Positions 7,956 through 17,500 of a DNA stretch of 64,000 nt are shown here, piece by piece (the stretch's first letter is position 1; each line of letters begins with the position of its first letter). This DNA comes from Adhaeribacter terrigena (lineage in GTDB: Bacteria > Bacteroidota > Bacteroidia > Cytophagales > Hymenobacteraceae). The stretch spans positions 1 through 64,000 of the forward strand of contig NZ_JAEHFX010000010.1 of NCBI RefSeq assembly GCF_016623615.1. The letters are read 5' to 3'. Under the pieces are notes generated by a model, which ran no database searches, was not told the origin of the DNA, and saw only the letters and a program-made list of their open reading frames with translations. A program made the translations under genes and the position numbers.

Positions 7956-10900
7956 ATGAAAAAATCTTTACTAACAAGGTTTTCGGTTTTACTGATCGTA
8001 GCGTTAAGCTTGTTTCAGACAACTGCTTTTGCTCAATGCCCGGTAGCCAATACCTGCTCGCCGGCCCCCGGCGCGGCCCCGACTTCCAACTGGATCTTCG
8101 GGATGGGTATTTTTAACGTGAACGTAAACAATGGTGCCATTAATAATACCACCCAGGGCGCAGCCCAGGGTTATCAGGATTATTCCTGCACCATTGGGGC
8201 TTCCCTTTTCACGAGCATGAGCTACCCGATCAATATTCAAACCAACCCCAATGTAAACGAGAACGTGAAGGTTTGGATAGATTACAATAACGACGGCAGT
8301 TTCCATGCAGTTAACGAACTGGCTTTCAGTTCGCTTAACGCTAAACAACATACCGGCACCTTTACCATTCCGGCCACGGCGGTTACCAATTCGGCGTTAC
8401 GCATGCGAGTTTCCGCCGATAACTTTTCTTCGGCGATGCCTACCCCCTGCTCTACGCCGCAATATTCGCAGGTGGAAGACTACCGGATAACGGTATCGGC
8501 AAATACCAGTGCTCCGATTGCCGACTTTTCTACTTCCGCCACTACCATTTGCTCCCCTACAGCTTGCTTTACCGACCTTTCCCAAAATGGACCAACCTTC
8601 TGGCTGTGGAATTTCGGCGACCCGGCTTCCGGGGTAAATAATACATCTACTTTGCAGAACCCTTGCCATACTTTCTCGGCGCCGGGCACTTATACCATTT
8701 CTTTAACGGCCATCAATTCAGTAGGCGCCGATACCGAGATAAAAACCAATTACGTTACCTTTCACAACAACGTGCCGGTTGCAGCTGCCTGTACCCCAAA
8801 CACCATTAATTATTGCTGTGGCTACGGTATTACCAACGTAAACTTCGGCAATGGTTTACTCACCAATACCTCCGCCAACGGCGCGGCCGGTTACCAGGAT
8901 TTTACCTGTTCAAAATCGGTTTCGGTAATTGCCGGCAATATTTATCCGTTTGCCCTTACCAGTGGTTCTAACCCGCAGGATACCCGCATTTACATAGATC
9001 TGAACAACAATGGCAGCTTCGCAGATGCCAACGAAATGGTCGTGCAGGTGCTGAACCAGGTTAACCCAGCAGGCAACATAACCATTCCCGGTACTACTTT
9101 TATTAACACGCCTTTGCGCATGCGCATTGTTTCTGATGAAATAGGCAGCTCGTTTAACAGCTGCAGCGGAATTCAGAGCGGTCAGGCAGAAGATTACACC
9201 ATCATCATTGCGCCAAATCCGAATCCGCCGGTAGCCCAGTTCACCTCTAATTATGCTACCGCCTGCGATACCATAGTGCAGTTTACCGATCTTTCCAGCA
9301 ATGCGCCTACTTCATGGTTATGGAACTTCGGCGACCCGGCTTCCGGCGCCAACAATACTTCTACGCTCAAAAATCCGGTACATATTTACCACAACGCCGG
9401 AACTTATAACGTTACGTTAACGGCCACCAATTCCGTTGCCGGCAACAGTATTACCAAAACCAGTTACATTTCAGTAATTAAGCCATGCCTTATTTATTGT
9501 CCATCAGGCGGACACAACAACAATAACGTTTTTATTTCCAACGTATCGTTGAGCAACCTGAATAATGCTTCGGGTCAGGCAGCAGGAGGATATTCCAATT
9601 TCACCTCAATGGCGGCTACGCTTTTGCAGGGCAGCCCGGCTACCTTAAGCGTTACCCGCGGCGGCCAGGTATTAAGTTCAGCAGTAAGCGCCTGGATCGA
9701 TTATAACCGGAACGGCACTTTTGAAGCGAGCGAGCAGGTTATGGCTGTTCCGAGAATGACCGGAGTGGCCACTGCCAGCGTTCTGGTACCGGCCACGGCG
9801 CCACTGGGTTCAACCCGCATGCGCGTGATGACTTCTACTGCCATAGCAACTCCTACCAACCCCTGTGCCAGCAACCAGTTCGGTATGGAAGTAGAAGATT
9901 ATACCGTCATCATCCAGACAAACCAGCAACCGCCGATCCCTGATTTTACCGTAGCAAGCCAGATATCCTGCAGCGGAATCGTTGCTTTCAGCGACAATAC
10001 CATTAACATTCCTTCTTCCTGGTCCTGGAATTTTGGCGACCCGACCTCCGGAGCAAATAACACTTCCACGTTGCAGAACCCTAGCCACACGTATGCCAGC
10101 ACCGGCCAATACACGGTTACTTTAATTACCTGCAACAGCTTTGGCTGCGATACCATTGTTAAAACCAATTATATTAATTACGACCCTACCAATGCATTCT
10201 GTACCACGGTGGTGATGCCGGCAAACGGCACAGCCCCGAACGCCACCTTATGTGCCGGTACCGTTTACGATCCGGGCGGGCAGTTTGGCATGTATCCGAA
10301 TATGGCCGACAGCAAGCTGACCATTGCCCCGGCCAACGCCGCTACGGTTTCACTCACGTTCTCTACCTTCGACCTGGAAAATAACTGGGACTTCCTTAAA
10401 ATCTACGATGGTCCTTCCATCAATTCGCCACTTATTGGTTCGTATACGGGCCTTACGCTGCCGAATGGAGGAACCATTACTTCTACCAGTTCTGCTTTAA
10501 CCCTGCACTTTACCAGCGATAATGGCGGCGTCCGGAATGGTTTTGCGGCAACCTGGAGCTGTACTCCGGTAACTTCCAAGCCGGCGGCCAACTTCAGGCC
10601 AGACCTTACCAATATTTGTACCGGCAGTGTTACTTTCCAGGACCTGTCCACCAACAGCCCTACTTCCTGGCAGTGGAACTTCGGGAACGGTACTACTTCC
10701 ACCCAACAAAACCCTACCGCCACTTATGCAACAACTACTCCGGGTAACTACAATGTAACCCTGATCGCCTGCAACAGTTTCGGCTGCGATACCATTGTAA
10801 AAACCAATATGATAAATATTGCGGTACCATGCGTAACCTACTGTGCTTCCAACGGCCACAACAACAATACCCAGTGGATCAAAACCGTAAATACCGGCGG

Positions 10901-13900
10901 CATTAATAATACCACCGGCCCAGACGCAAACGGTTATGGTAACTATACTTATTTAACCGGAAACATGATGCTGGCCAGCAGTAATCCAATTACGGTAAGC
11001 GTAGGGAACGGAACTGGTTTAGTACCCTATATTGCGATCTGGATCGATTTTAACAAAGACGGGGTTTTTCAGACCACGGAAAGGGTTTACAATGCCCGTA
11101 CGATAAACAATGGTCTGGGCAACGTTTCTACGACCGGTACCATTACAATTCCGGGCAGTGCCCAAACCGGTTTAACCCGCATGCGCGTGATCATGACCGG
11201 CGGCTCCAACCTCACCAACCCTTGCATCACGAACCTGAATCAGACCGATACGGAAGATTACATGATCAACATTACGCCGAACACGCTGCCAACAATTGCG
11301 GATTTTTCGGCTGACCTGAATAACATTTGTACCGGAACGGTTCAATTCAATGATATTTCCCTGAACGGAGCTACTTCGTGGCAATGGAATTTTGGAAATG
11401 GCAATACTTCTACGCTGCAAAACCCTTCAACAACGTATTCTACCACAACGCCAGGCAGTTATAACGTAACGCTTATTGCTTGTAAAAACGGCGTTTGCGA
11501 TACGATAACCAAAGCCAATCTGGTAAATATTACAGTGCCTTGCTTAACGTACTGCGTATCTAACGGCCATTTCAATACCAACCAGTGGATCAGCAATGTT
11601 ACCGTAGGCACAATCAATAATACCTCCGGAGCAGACCAACTGGGTTATGGGAATTATACTTACATGAACACAAGTATGATGGTAGGCAGCACGAATAATC
11701 CTTTTTCTGTTACGCTGGGTAGCATAAACGCCTTAAACCGTTATGTTACAGTCTGGATAGACACTAATAAAGATGGTAATTTCCAGAGCTCCGAAAGGGT
11801 GTATAATGCTTTTACAACCAATCTTTCCGGGGTAGTTTCTACTACCGGCAATATTACGGTGCCAGGCACGGCCCAAACGGGCTTTACCCGGATGCGCGTT
11901 GTAATGGGCCAGTTAGCGAATCTTCAAAATGCCTGCTTATTGAATCAGAATAATATGGAAGTTGAAGATTATACCATCAACATTACTCCGAATACGTTGC
12001 CAGTGGTTGCTGATTTCACCGCTGACCTGAATAACCTCTGTAACGGAACAGTTCAATTCAATGATATTTCCCTGAACGGGGCTACTTCCTGGCTGTGGAA
12101 TTTTGGGAACGGAAATACTTCTACGCTGCAGAACCCGACCGCTACCTATTCTACCACTACCCCGGGCAGTTATACAGTAACCCTTACCGTCTGCAAGAAT
12201 GGGGTTTGCAATACCGTTACCAAAACCAACCTGGTGAATATTACGGTGCCTTGCTTGAACTATTGCGCTTCCAACGGCCACAACAATACAAACCAGTGGA
12301 TCGGGAACGTAACTTTCGGCTCGATCATTAATCCTTCCGGTCCGGATGCAAATGCATATGGAAATTATACCTACCTGTCTAACAACGTGATAAGCGGCAC
12401 CTCTTCTAACTTAATTGCAATTACGTTAGGCAATAATACCGGGCCGTTTGGAAACGCCGATATCTGGATAGACTTTAACAAGGACGGTATTTTCCAGAGT
12501 ACCGAAAAAGTACTGAGTACGCAGTTTAACGGCGTACCGCGGATTGCCACTGGTATAATCAATATTCCATCTAATACAAGCCTGGGAATTACCCGCATGC
12601 GCGTGATCTACAGCCAGACATTCAACCTCTTCGACCCTTGTGCCTCGAATATGTGGATCGGTGAAACGGAAGATTATGCGGTTAACATTCAGCCAAATAC
12701 CATCCCACCGGTTTCGGATTTCAGTGCTGACCAAACCATTACCTGCAACGGCGTAGTTAATTTCACCGATCTTTCCCAGAACAACCCAACTTCGTGGCTC
12801 TGGAATTTTGGCGATGGCAATACTTCTACGTTGCAGAACCCAATCCACACCTATGCCACCCAGGGAACTTACAATGTAACCCTGACCACAAACAACGCCT
12901 ATGGTATGCACCCGCATACCAAAACAGGATATATTACCTACAGTACAACTAATCCTTACTGTTTCAGTGTGAGCATGCCTACCAACGGCACTACGGTAAC
13001 ACGCACCACCTGCACCGGTACGATTTACGACGACGGCGGACCATCAAATGTATACTCCAATAATGCCAGCGGCACGGTGGTGATAGCCCCAACGGGCGCA
13101 ACTACTGTCTCGCTCACGTTTTCATCGTTCCAGCTGGAATCCTGCTGCGATTATGTAACGGTTTATGACGGGCCAAATACCACCTCCCCGATTATCGGGA
13201 TGTATAACGGTACGTTCTTGCCGAATAACGGTGCCCCTATCGTATCTACCGGGAATGCTTTAACGGTTCGGTTTACTACTGACAACAGTGTAACGTTCGA
13301 CGGCTTCCAGGCTTCCTGGAACTGTGTGATCAATAACCAGCCACCTACCCCGGATTTCACTGTTGCGCCGCCGGTAACCTGCGATGGCCAGGTAAGCTTT
13401 ACCGACATTTCCTCCAATAACCCAACTACGTGGTCATGGAATTTCGGTGATGGCAATACTTCTACGTTGCAGAACCCGACCCACACCTATGCGAACCCGG
13501 GCACTTACTCGGTGTCGTTAACTGCAGGCAATAACAACGGCTCGAATCTTATTACCAAAAACGGCTATATCCTATTCGATCCGAACCACATTGTTTGCCG
13601 CACCATAAACATGCCAACGAATTCTACCACCATTACTACCAGGTCATGCACCGGTGACTTGTTTGACGATGGCGGCCCGAATAATTCTTATTCAAATATG
13701 GCTGACGGCACCGTGGTTATTGCCCCAACCGGCGCTACGAGTGTTTCGCTTACCTTTACAGGCTTCCACCTCGAATCCTGCTGCGATTACGTGATGATCT
13801 ACGACGGACCAAGTACAGCTTCGCCGTTGCTGGGCATGTACAATGGCACCATGCTACCGAATAATGGTTTACCGATTACTTCTTCCGGCGGCGCCCTTAC

Positions 13901-14246
13901 CGTTAGGTTCATAACCGATGGCAGCGGCACGTTTCCGGGCTTTGCAGCCAACTGGACCTGCCGTAACAATGTTGGTATTCCGAATGAAGGATTTGCCCCG
14001 GCGGCTTTCGAAGTATACCCGAACCCCTCGGCCGGAATGGTTAACCTGCGCCTGAACAACAATACCCCGGAAGACTTTAACCTGGAAGTTACCAATGTGC
14101 TGGGTCAGGTTTTGATGCGCAAAGAAATGTCGCTTTCTGAAGACCAGGCGAAACCGCTCGATCTGCGCAGCCTGGCCAAAGGCGTTTACTTCATCAAAAT
14201 CCAGAACAGTAAAACTTCCGGCGTAAGAAGAATAGTACTGGAATAA
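7956..14246 (+). CDS. giant GEVED/PKD/CUB surface protein with T9SS type A sorting domain
   Basis: 2096 residues. A signal peptide (about 1-27) is followed by six GEVED domains, eight PKD domains and three CUB domains. The order is GEVED1 (28-183), PKD1 (184-271), GEVED2 (278-418), PKD2 (427-508), GEVED3 (510-653), PKD3 (663-741), CUB1 (748-868), PKD4 (878-955), GEVED4 (958-1106), PKD5, GEVED5 (1195-1343), PKD6, GEVED6 (1433-1578), PKD7 (1588-1661), CUB2 (1667-1790), PKD8 (1798-1873), CUB3 (1880-2001), then a type A sorting domain (about 2010-2096, YPNPSAGMVNL). GEVED domains end in a (V/A/T)EDY motif and PKDs carry WNFGDG or WNFGNG. Asp/Asn-rich loops such as DYNNDGS suggest Ca2+ binding. 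The predicted location is the cell surface through the T9SS; an adhesive role is an inference. Confidence 0.9.
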   Translation: MKKSLLTRFSVLLIVALSLFQTTAFAQCPVANTCSPAPGAAPTSNWIFGMGIFNVNVNNGAINNTTQGAAQGYQDYSCTIGASLFTSMSYPINIQTNPNVNENVKVWIDYNNDGSFHAVNELAFSSLNAKQHTGTFTIPATAVTNSALRMRVSADNFSSAMPTPCSTPQYSQVEDYRITVSANTSAPIADFSTSATTICSPTACFTDLSQNGPTFWLWNFGDPASGVNNTSTLQNPCHTFSAPGTYTISLTAINSVGADTEIKTNYVTFHNNVPVAAACTPNTINYCCGYGITNVNFGNGLLTNTSANGAAGYQDFTCSKSVSVIAGNIYPFALTSGSNPQDTRIYIDLNNNGSFADANEMVVQVLNQVNPAGNITIPGTTFINTPLRMRIVSDEIGSSFNSCSGIQSGQAEDYTIIIAPNPNPPVAQFTSNYATACDTIVQFTDLSSNAPTSWLWNFGDPASGANNTSTLKNPVHIYHNAGTYNVTLTATNSVAGNSITKTSYISVIKPCLIYCPSGGHNNNNVFISNVSLSNLNNASGQAAGGYSNFTSMAATLLQGSPATLSVTRGGQVLSSAVSAWIDYNRNGTFEASEQVMAVPRMTGVATASVLVPATAPLGSTRMRVMTSTAIATPTNPCASNQFGMEVEDYTVIIQTNQQPPIPDFTVASQISCSGIVAFSDNTINIPSSWSWNFGDPTSGANNTSTLQNPSHTYASTGQYTVTLITCNSFGCDTIVKTNYINYDPTNAFCTTVVMPANGTAPNATLCAGTVYDPGGQFGMYPNMADSKLTIAPANAATVSLTFSTFDLENNWDFLKIYDGPSINSPLIGSYTGLTLPNGGTITSTSSALTLHFTSDNGGVRNGFAATWSCTPVTSKPAANFRPDLTNICTGSVTFQDLSTNSPTSWQWNFGNGTTSTQQNPTATYATTTPGNYNVTLIACNSFGCDTIVKTNMINIAVPCVTYCASNGHNNNTQWIKTVNTGGINNTTGPDANGYGNYTYLTGNMMLASSNPITVSVGNGTGLVPYIAIWIDFNKDGVFQTTERVYNARTINNGLGNVSTTGTITIPGSAQTGLTRMRVIMTGGSNLTNPCITNLNQTDTEDYMINITPNTLPTIADFSADLNNICTGTVQFNDISLNGATSWQWNFGNGNTSTLQNPSTTYSTTTPGSYNVTLIACKNGVCDTITKANLVNITVPCLTYCVSNGHFNTNQWISNVTVGTINNTSGADQLGYGNYTYMNTSMMVGSTNNPFSVTLGSINALNRYVTVWIDTNKDGNFQSSERVYNAFTTNLSGVVSTTGNITVPGTAQTGFTRMRVVMGQLANLQNACLLNQNNMEVEDYTINITPNTLPVVADFTADLNNLCNGTVQFNDISLNGATSWLWNFGNGNTSTLQNPTATYSTTTPGSYTVTLTVCKNGVCNTVTKTNLVNITVPCLNYCASNGHNNTNQWIGNVTFGSIINPSGPDANAYGNYTYLSNNVISGTSSNLIAITLGNNTGPFGNADIWIDFNKDGIFQSTEKVLSTQFNGVPRIATGIINIPSNTSLGITRMRVIYSQTFNLFDPCASNMWIGETEDYAVNIQPNTIPPVSDFSADQTITCNGVVNFTDLSQNNPTSWLWNFGDGNTSTLQNPIHTYATQGTYNVTLTTNNAYGMHPHTKTGYITYSTTNPYCFSVSMPTNGTTVTRTTCTGTIYDDGGPSNVYSNNASGTVVIAPTGATTVSLTFSSFQLESCCDYVTVYDGPNTTSPIIGMYNGTFLPNNGAPIVSTGNALTVRFTTDNSVTFDGFQASWNCVINNQPPTPDFTVAPPVTCDGQVSFTDISSNNPTTWSWNFGDGNTSTLQNPTHTYANPGTYSVSLTAGNNNGSNLITKNGYILFDPNHIVCRTINMPTNSTTITTRSCTGDLFDDGGPNNSYSNMADGTVVIAPTGATSVSLTFTGFHLESCCDYVMIYDGPSTASPLLGMYNGTMLPNNGLPITSSGGALTVRFITDGSGTFPGFAANWTCRNNVGIPNEGFAPAAFEVYPNPSAGMVNLRLNNNTPEDFNLEVTNVLGQVLMRKEMSLSEDQAKPLDLRSLAKGVYFIKIQNSKTSGVRRIVLE
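10830..12700 (+). repeat. tandem GEVED-PKD modules of about 0.7 kb inside the 2096-residue gene
   Basis: Three successive modules begin at about 10830, 11540 and 12255, each opening with a (T/N)YC(A/V)SNGH stretch and NQW or TQW. Modules two and three remain alike at DNA level, for example GTTCAATTCAATGATATTTC at both 11340 and 12050. This points to recent internal duplication. Confidence 0.8.
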
Positions 14247-14253
14247 TTCCTTC

Positions 14254-14292
14254 GATCAGCAGGCTGGCTCTGAACCGGTCTGCTGATCTTTT
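14254..14292 (+). terminator. Rho-independent terminator
   Basis: GATCAGCAG at 14254-14262 pairs with CTGCTGATC at 14280-14288, followed by TTTT. It lies eight bases after the stop of the giant surface-protein gene. Confidence 0.7.
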
Positions 14293-14319
14293 AAACTATA
14301 ATAGCAAACCAAAACACAT

Positions 14320-14395
14320 ACTTTTTAGTCCGGAAACCCTAGCGTTTTCCGCGTGCATCTTATTAAAAAACGGTAGGGTTTGGAGATGAAAAACT
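14320..14395. repeat. divergent pair of 29-base elements
   Basis: The minus copy is 14320-14348 (AAAACGCTAGGGTTTC...AAAAAGT) and the plus copy is 14367-14395 (AAAACGGTAGGGTTTG...GAAAAACT), with 18 bases between. The rest of 14396-14587 shows nothing I can name. Confidence 0.7.
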
Positions 14396-14587
14396 CATGA
14401 CGCATTTAGTAAAAGGAAGCTTTCAGAACAGATCCGGGCATTTGCAAAAAAAGCTTACCGGCTCAGGCAACTGAAAGCAGGTTGAATTGCGTCCTGTCAT
14501 AAACAAATCCTGCAAGGCAGTAGGTAATGATTGCTGCCTGCCAATATTCATTTAAACTGCATTAAACAAACTCGTTAATACCTTCCT

Positions 14588-17500
14588 ATGCGTATTAAAA
14601 ATTTACTCAAAGCCTTTTTTCTTTTGCTCATGCTTTTCCAGATGCGGGAGCAGGTACAGGCGTCGCATTTGTACGGCGGCGAATTTACATATGAATACCT
14701 GGGGCCCTTAGGCTCGCAGGCCAACCCCTTCCGTTACCGTATTACCCTGAAGCATTATGTGGGTTCCAACGGTGCCAATATTACAAACCCCATGACGTTT
14801 AACTATTATAACTCGAATGGGAATAATACCGGTACCCACCTATTCAATTCCCCCTCAATTCAGGCAAATCCTAATCCGGCAGTACTCCCGAATCTGCCGT
14901 TACCAATTCCAGCTAACTGCCCGATTCCGTTTCCGCTAATTAAATTGCTAACCTTTGTACATATTGTTGATCTACCCTTGTCTTTTAACGGGTATTACGT
15001 AACGGCAGTAGCCAATGCCCGCAACAGCGACATCACCAATATCCAGGGAGGGAATATGTCGTTATACATGCAGATCCCGCCTCCGTTTTTAGAAAACCCG
15101 GGTTCCTCTCCGGTTTTCACTGATACGGCCGTGGTCGTTATTTTTGCCGGCGATACCACCTCCATTATTAACAGCGCTTTTGATGCGGATGGGGACCGGC
15201 TGATCTATTCTTTTAACCAGCCTTATGCTTTTAACGCAAACGGATTAACGTTTTCAACTCCTCCTCAAACGGTAACCTACATGCCTGGCTATAGCTTTGC
15301 GCAACCATTTGGCGTGGGCGGGTACGCTTCCATAAATGCCAGCACTGGTCTTGCGAAATATTACGTACCGCCCATTCCGGGAAATACCCAGGACCGAAAA
15401 TATGTAGTCTCTTTTCAGGTGAAGGAATACCGGAACATTCCGGGCGTGGGCGACATTCAGATCGGTTCGAGTATTCGCGATATTCAGTTGGTAGTAAAAG
15501 ATATACCACCTAATAGTAACCTTAAACCCAATTTTACTTATACCGGCCCGAAAATTATAACTATTACGGAAGGTGCGGCTATACCGCCTATTAATTTTAC
15601 GTTTACCGATCCGAACGCAGGCCAGACCATGAAAATTACGGCAACCAGCCCTCTGCTTGACGGACCGGGAAATAAAAATGCAAGCTTCAATAACTTTACC
15701 AGCAACGCAACCATAAACAACGCAGCGAGCGGCACGACGGCTACCTTTAACTTTACTTCCGTTTGCGGCGATGCCAATATTTACCCGCTCAACATTACTG
15801 TTCAGGACCAAAACATATGTCCGCCGCTCAGTAAAGTAGAAACCTTCCAAATAGAGGTGTTGCCTTACGAAGGTCCGCAGAAAATATTCGGCGATACCAT
15901 TGTTTGCACCAGCAGTACCAAAACCTATAATGTTACGGGCAAAGCTTCGGCCAATTACAACTGGCGTTTAGCCGGCGGCGGGACCATTCTCGGCAATAAA
16001 AACAACGACTCGATCCGGGTGCAGTGGACCACTACCGGGCGGTTTAAATTAACGGCCATCGAAACCAGTACCGGCAGCTGCTCCGATTCCATAAGCTTTT
16101 TCGTGAACGTAACTCCAGGCATCGCTTTAACACTTAATGCTTCGGCAACGGCCATTTGTGCCGGCACCCCGGTAACGTTAACGGCCGCCGGCGGTACCAG
16201 CTATACCTGGTCCGACGGCACCAATACTTTTGCCGGTTCTACGCTTACCGTAACGCCTGCTGCCACTACCACTTATTCTGTTTCCGGAACGGGAATTACG
16301 GGTTGTAACGGCGCGAATTCCATAACCATCACCGTTAATCCGCCGCCGACGGTAGATGCCGGCACCAACCGCAGCATTTGCCAGGGAAGTCCGGTTACCT
16401 TAACAGCAACGGGGGCCTCTGCTTACAGCTGGACGGATGGGATAAGCACGTTCACCGGAAACAACATAAACGTAACGCCTGCTACCACCACTACTTACAC
16501 CGTAACCGGCACCAATTCTGTGAGCGGCTGTTTCAATACCGACCAGGTTACTATTACTGTAGTGCCAGGCCCGGTTGTGGATGCGGGGGTAAACCAGGCA
16601 GTTTGCGCCGGTACACCGGTTACGTTAAATGCTACCGGTGCCGCTACCTATTCATGGACCGACGGAACCAATACTTTTACCGGCTCCAGCCTTACCGTTT
16701 CGCCTGCCGGAACCACTACCTATACCGTAACCGGCACCACCAATTCCTGTACTTCAACTGACCAGGTAACAGTAACAGTAAGCCCACTGCCCGTGCTTAC
16801 GGTTGCTAACCGCGTTATTTGCGCCGGGCAGGCAACTACTTTAACGGCAAGTTCCCTGGGGATCAGCAGCTTTACCTTTACGGATGGCACCAATACTTTT
16901 ACCGGTAATAACATTAGCGTTTCTCCGGCAGCCACTACCACCTATTCTGTAACCGGAACTACTGCCTCCAATTGCAGCGCTACTACGCAATTAACGGTAA
17001 TGGTAAATCCGCTGCCGGTCGTAAATGCCGGGGCTGACCGGGCAATTTGCTTAGGAACGTCTACCACCTTAACGGCCACCGCCAACGCAACTGCTACCTA
17101 CAGCTGGACCGATGGAACGAATACTTTTACGGGTAATAATCTTAGCGTTTCGCCTTTGGCTACTACAACGTATACCGTTACAGCTACCAACACCGCAACC
17201 GGTTGCATCAGCACCGATCAGGTAACCATTACCGTAAATCCGAATCCGATTGCCAATGCTGGCCTCAACCAAACCGTATGTTCCAACGAGCCAGCTACTA
17301 TTGGTGCTCCTGCAGTAGCCGGCTTTACGTACTCCTGGACCGGAACCGGTTTATCGGCTAACAACATCGCAAATCCGGTAGTTACTTTGCCAAACACCAC
17401 CACCGCTCCTATTACCCAAACCTATATTGTAACTGCTACAAATAGTTTCGGGTGTATTGCGAAAGACACGGTACTGGTAACCATTAAGCCATTGCCGGTT

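Noticed and set aside
8004-14095. Many 60-160 residue antisense frames under the 2096-residue protein gene
   Set aside because: They repeat with the module period and are shadows of the coding strand's Thr/Asn/Ser-rich codons.
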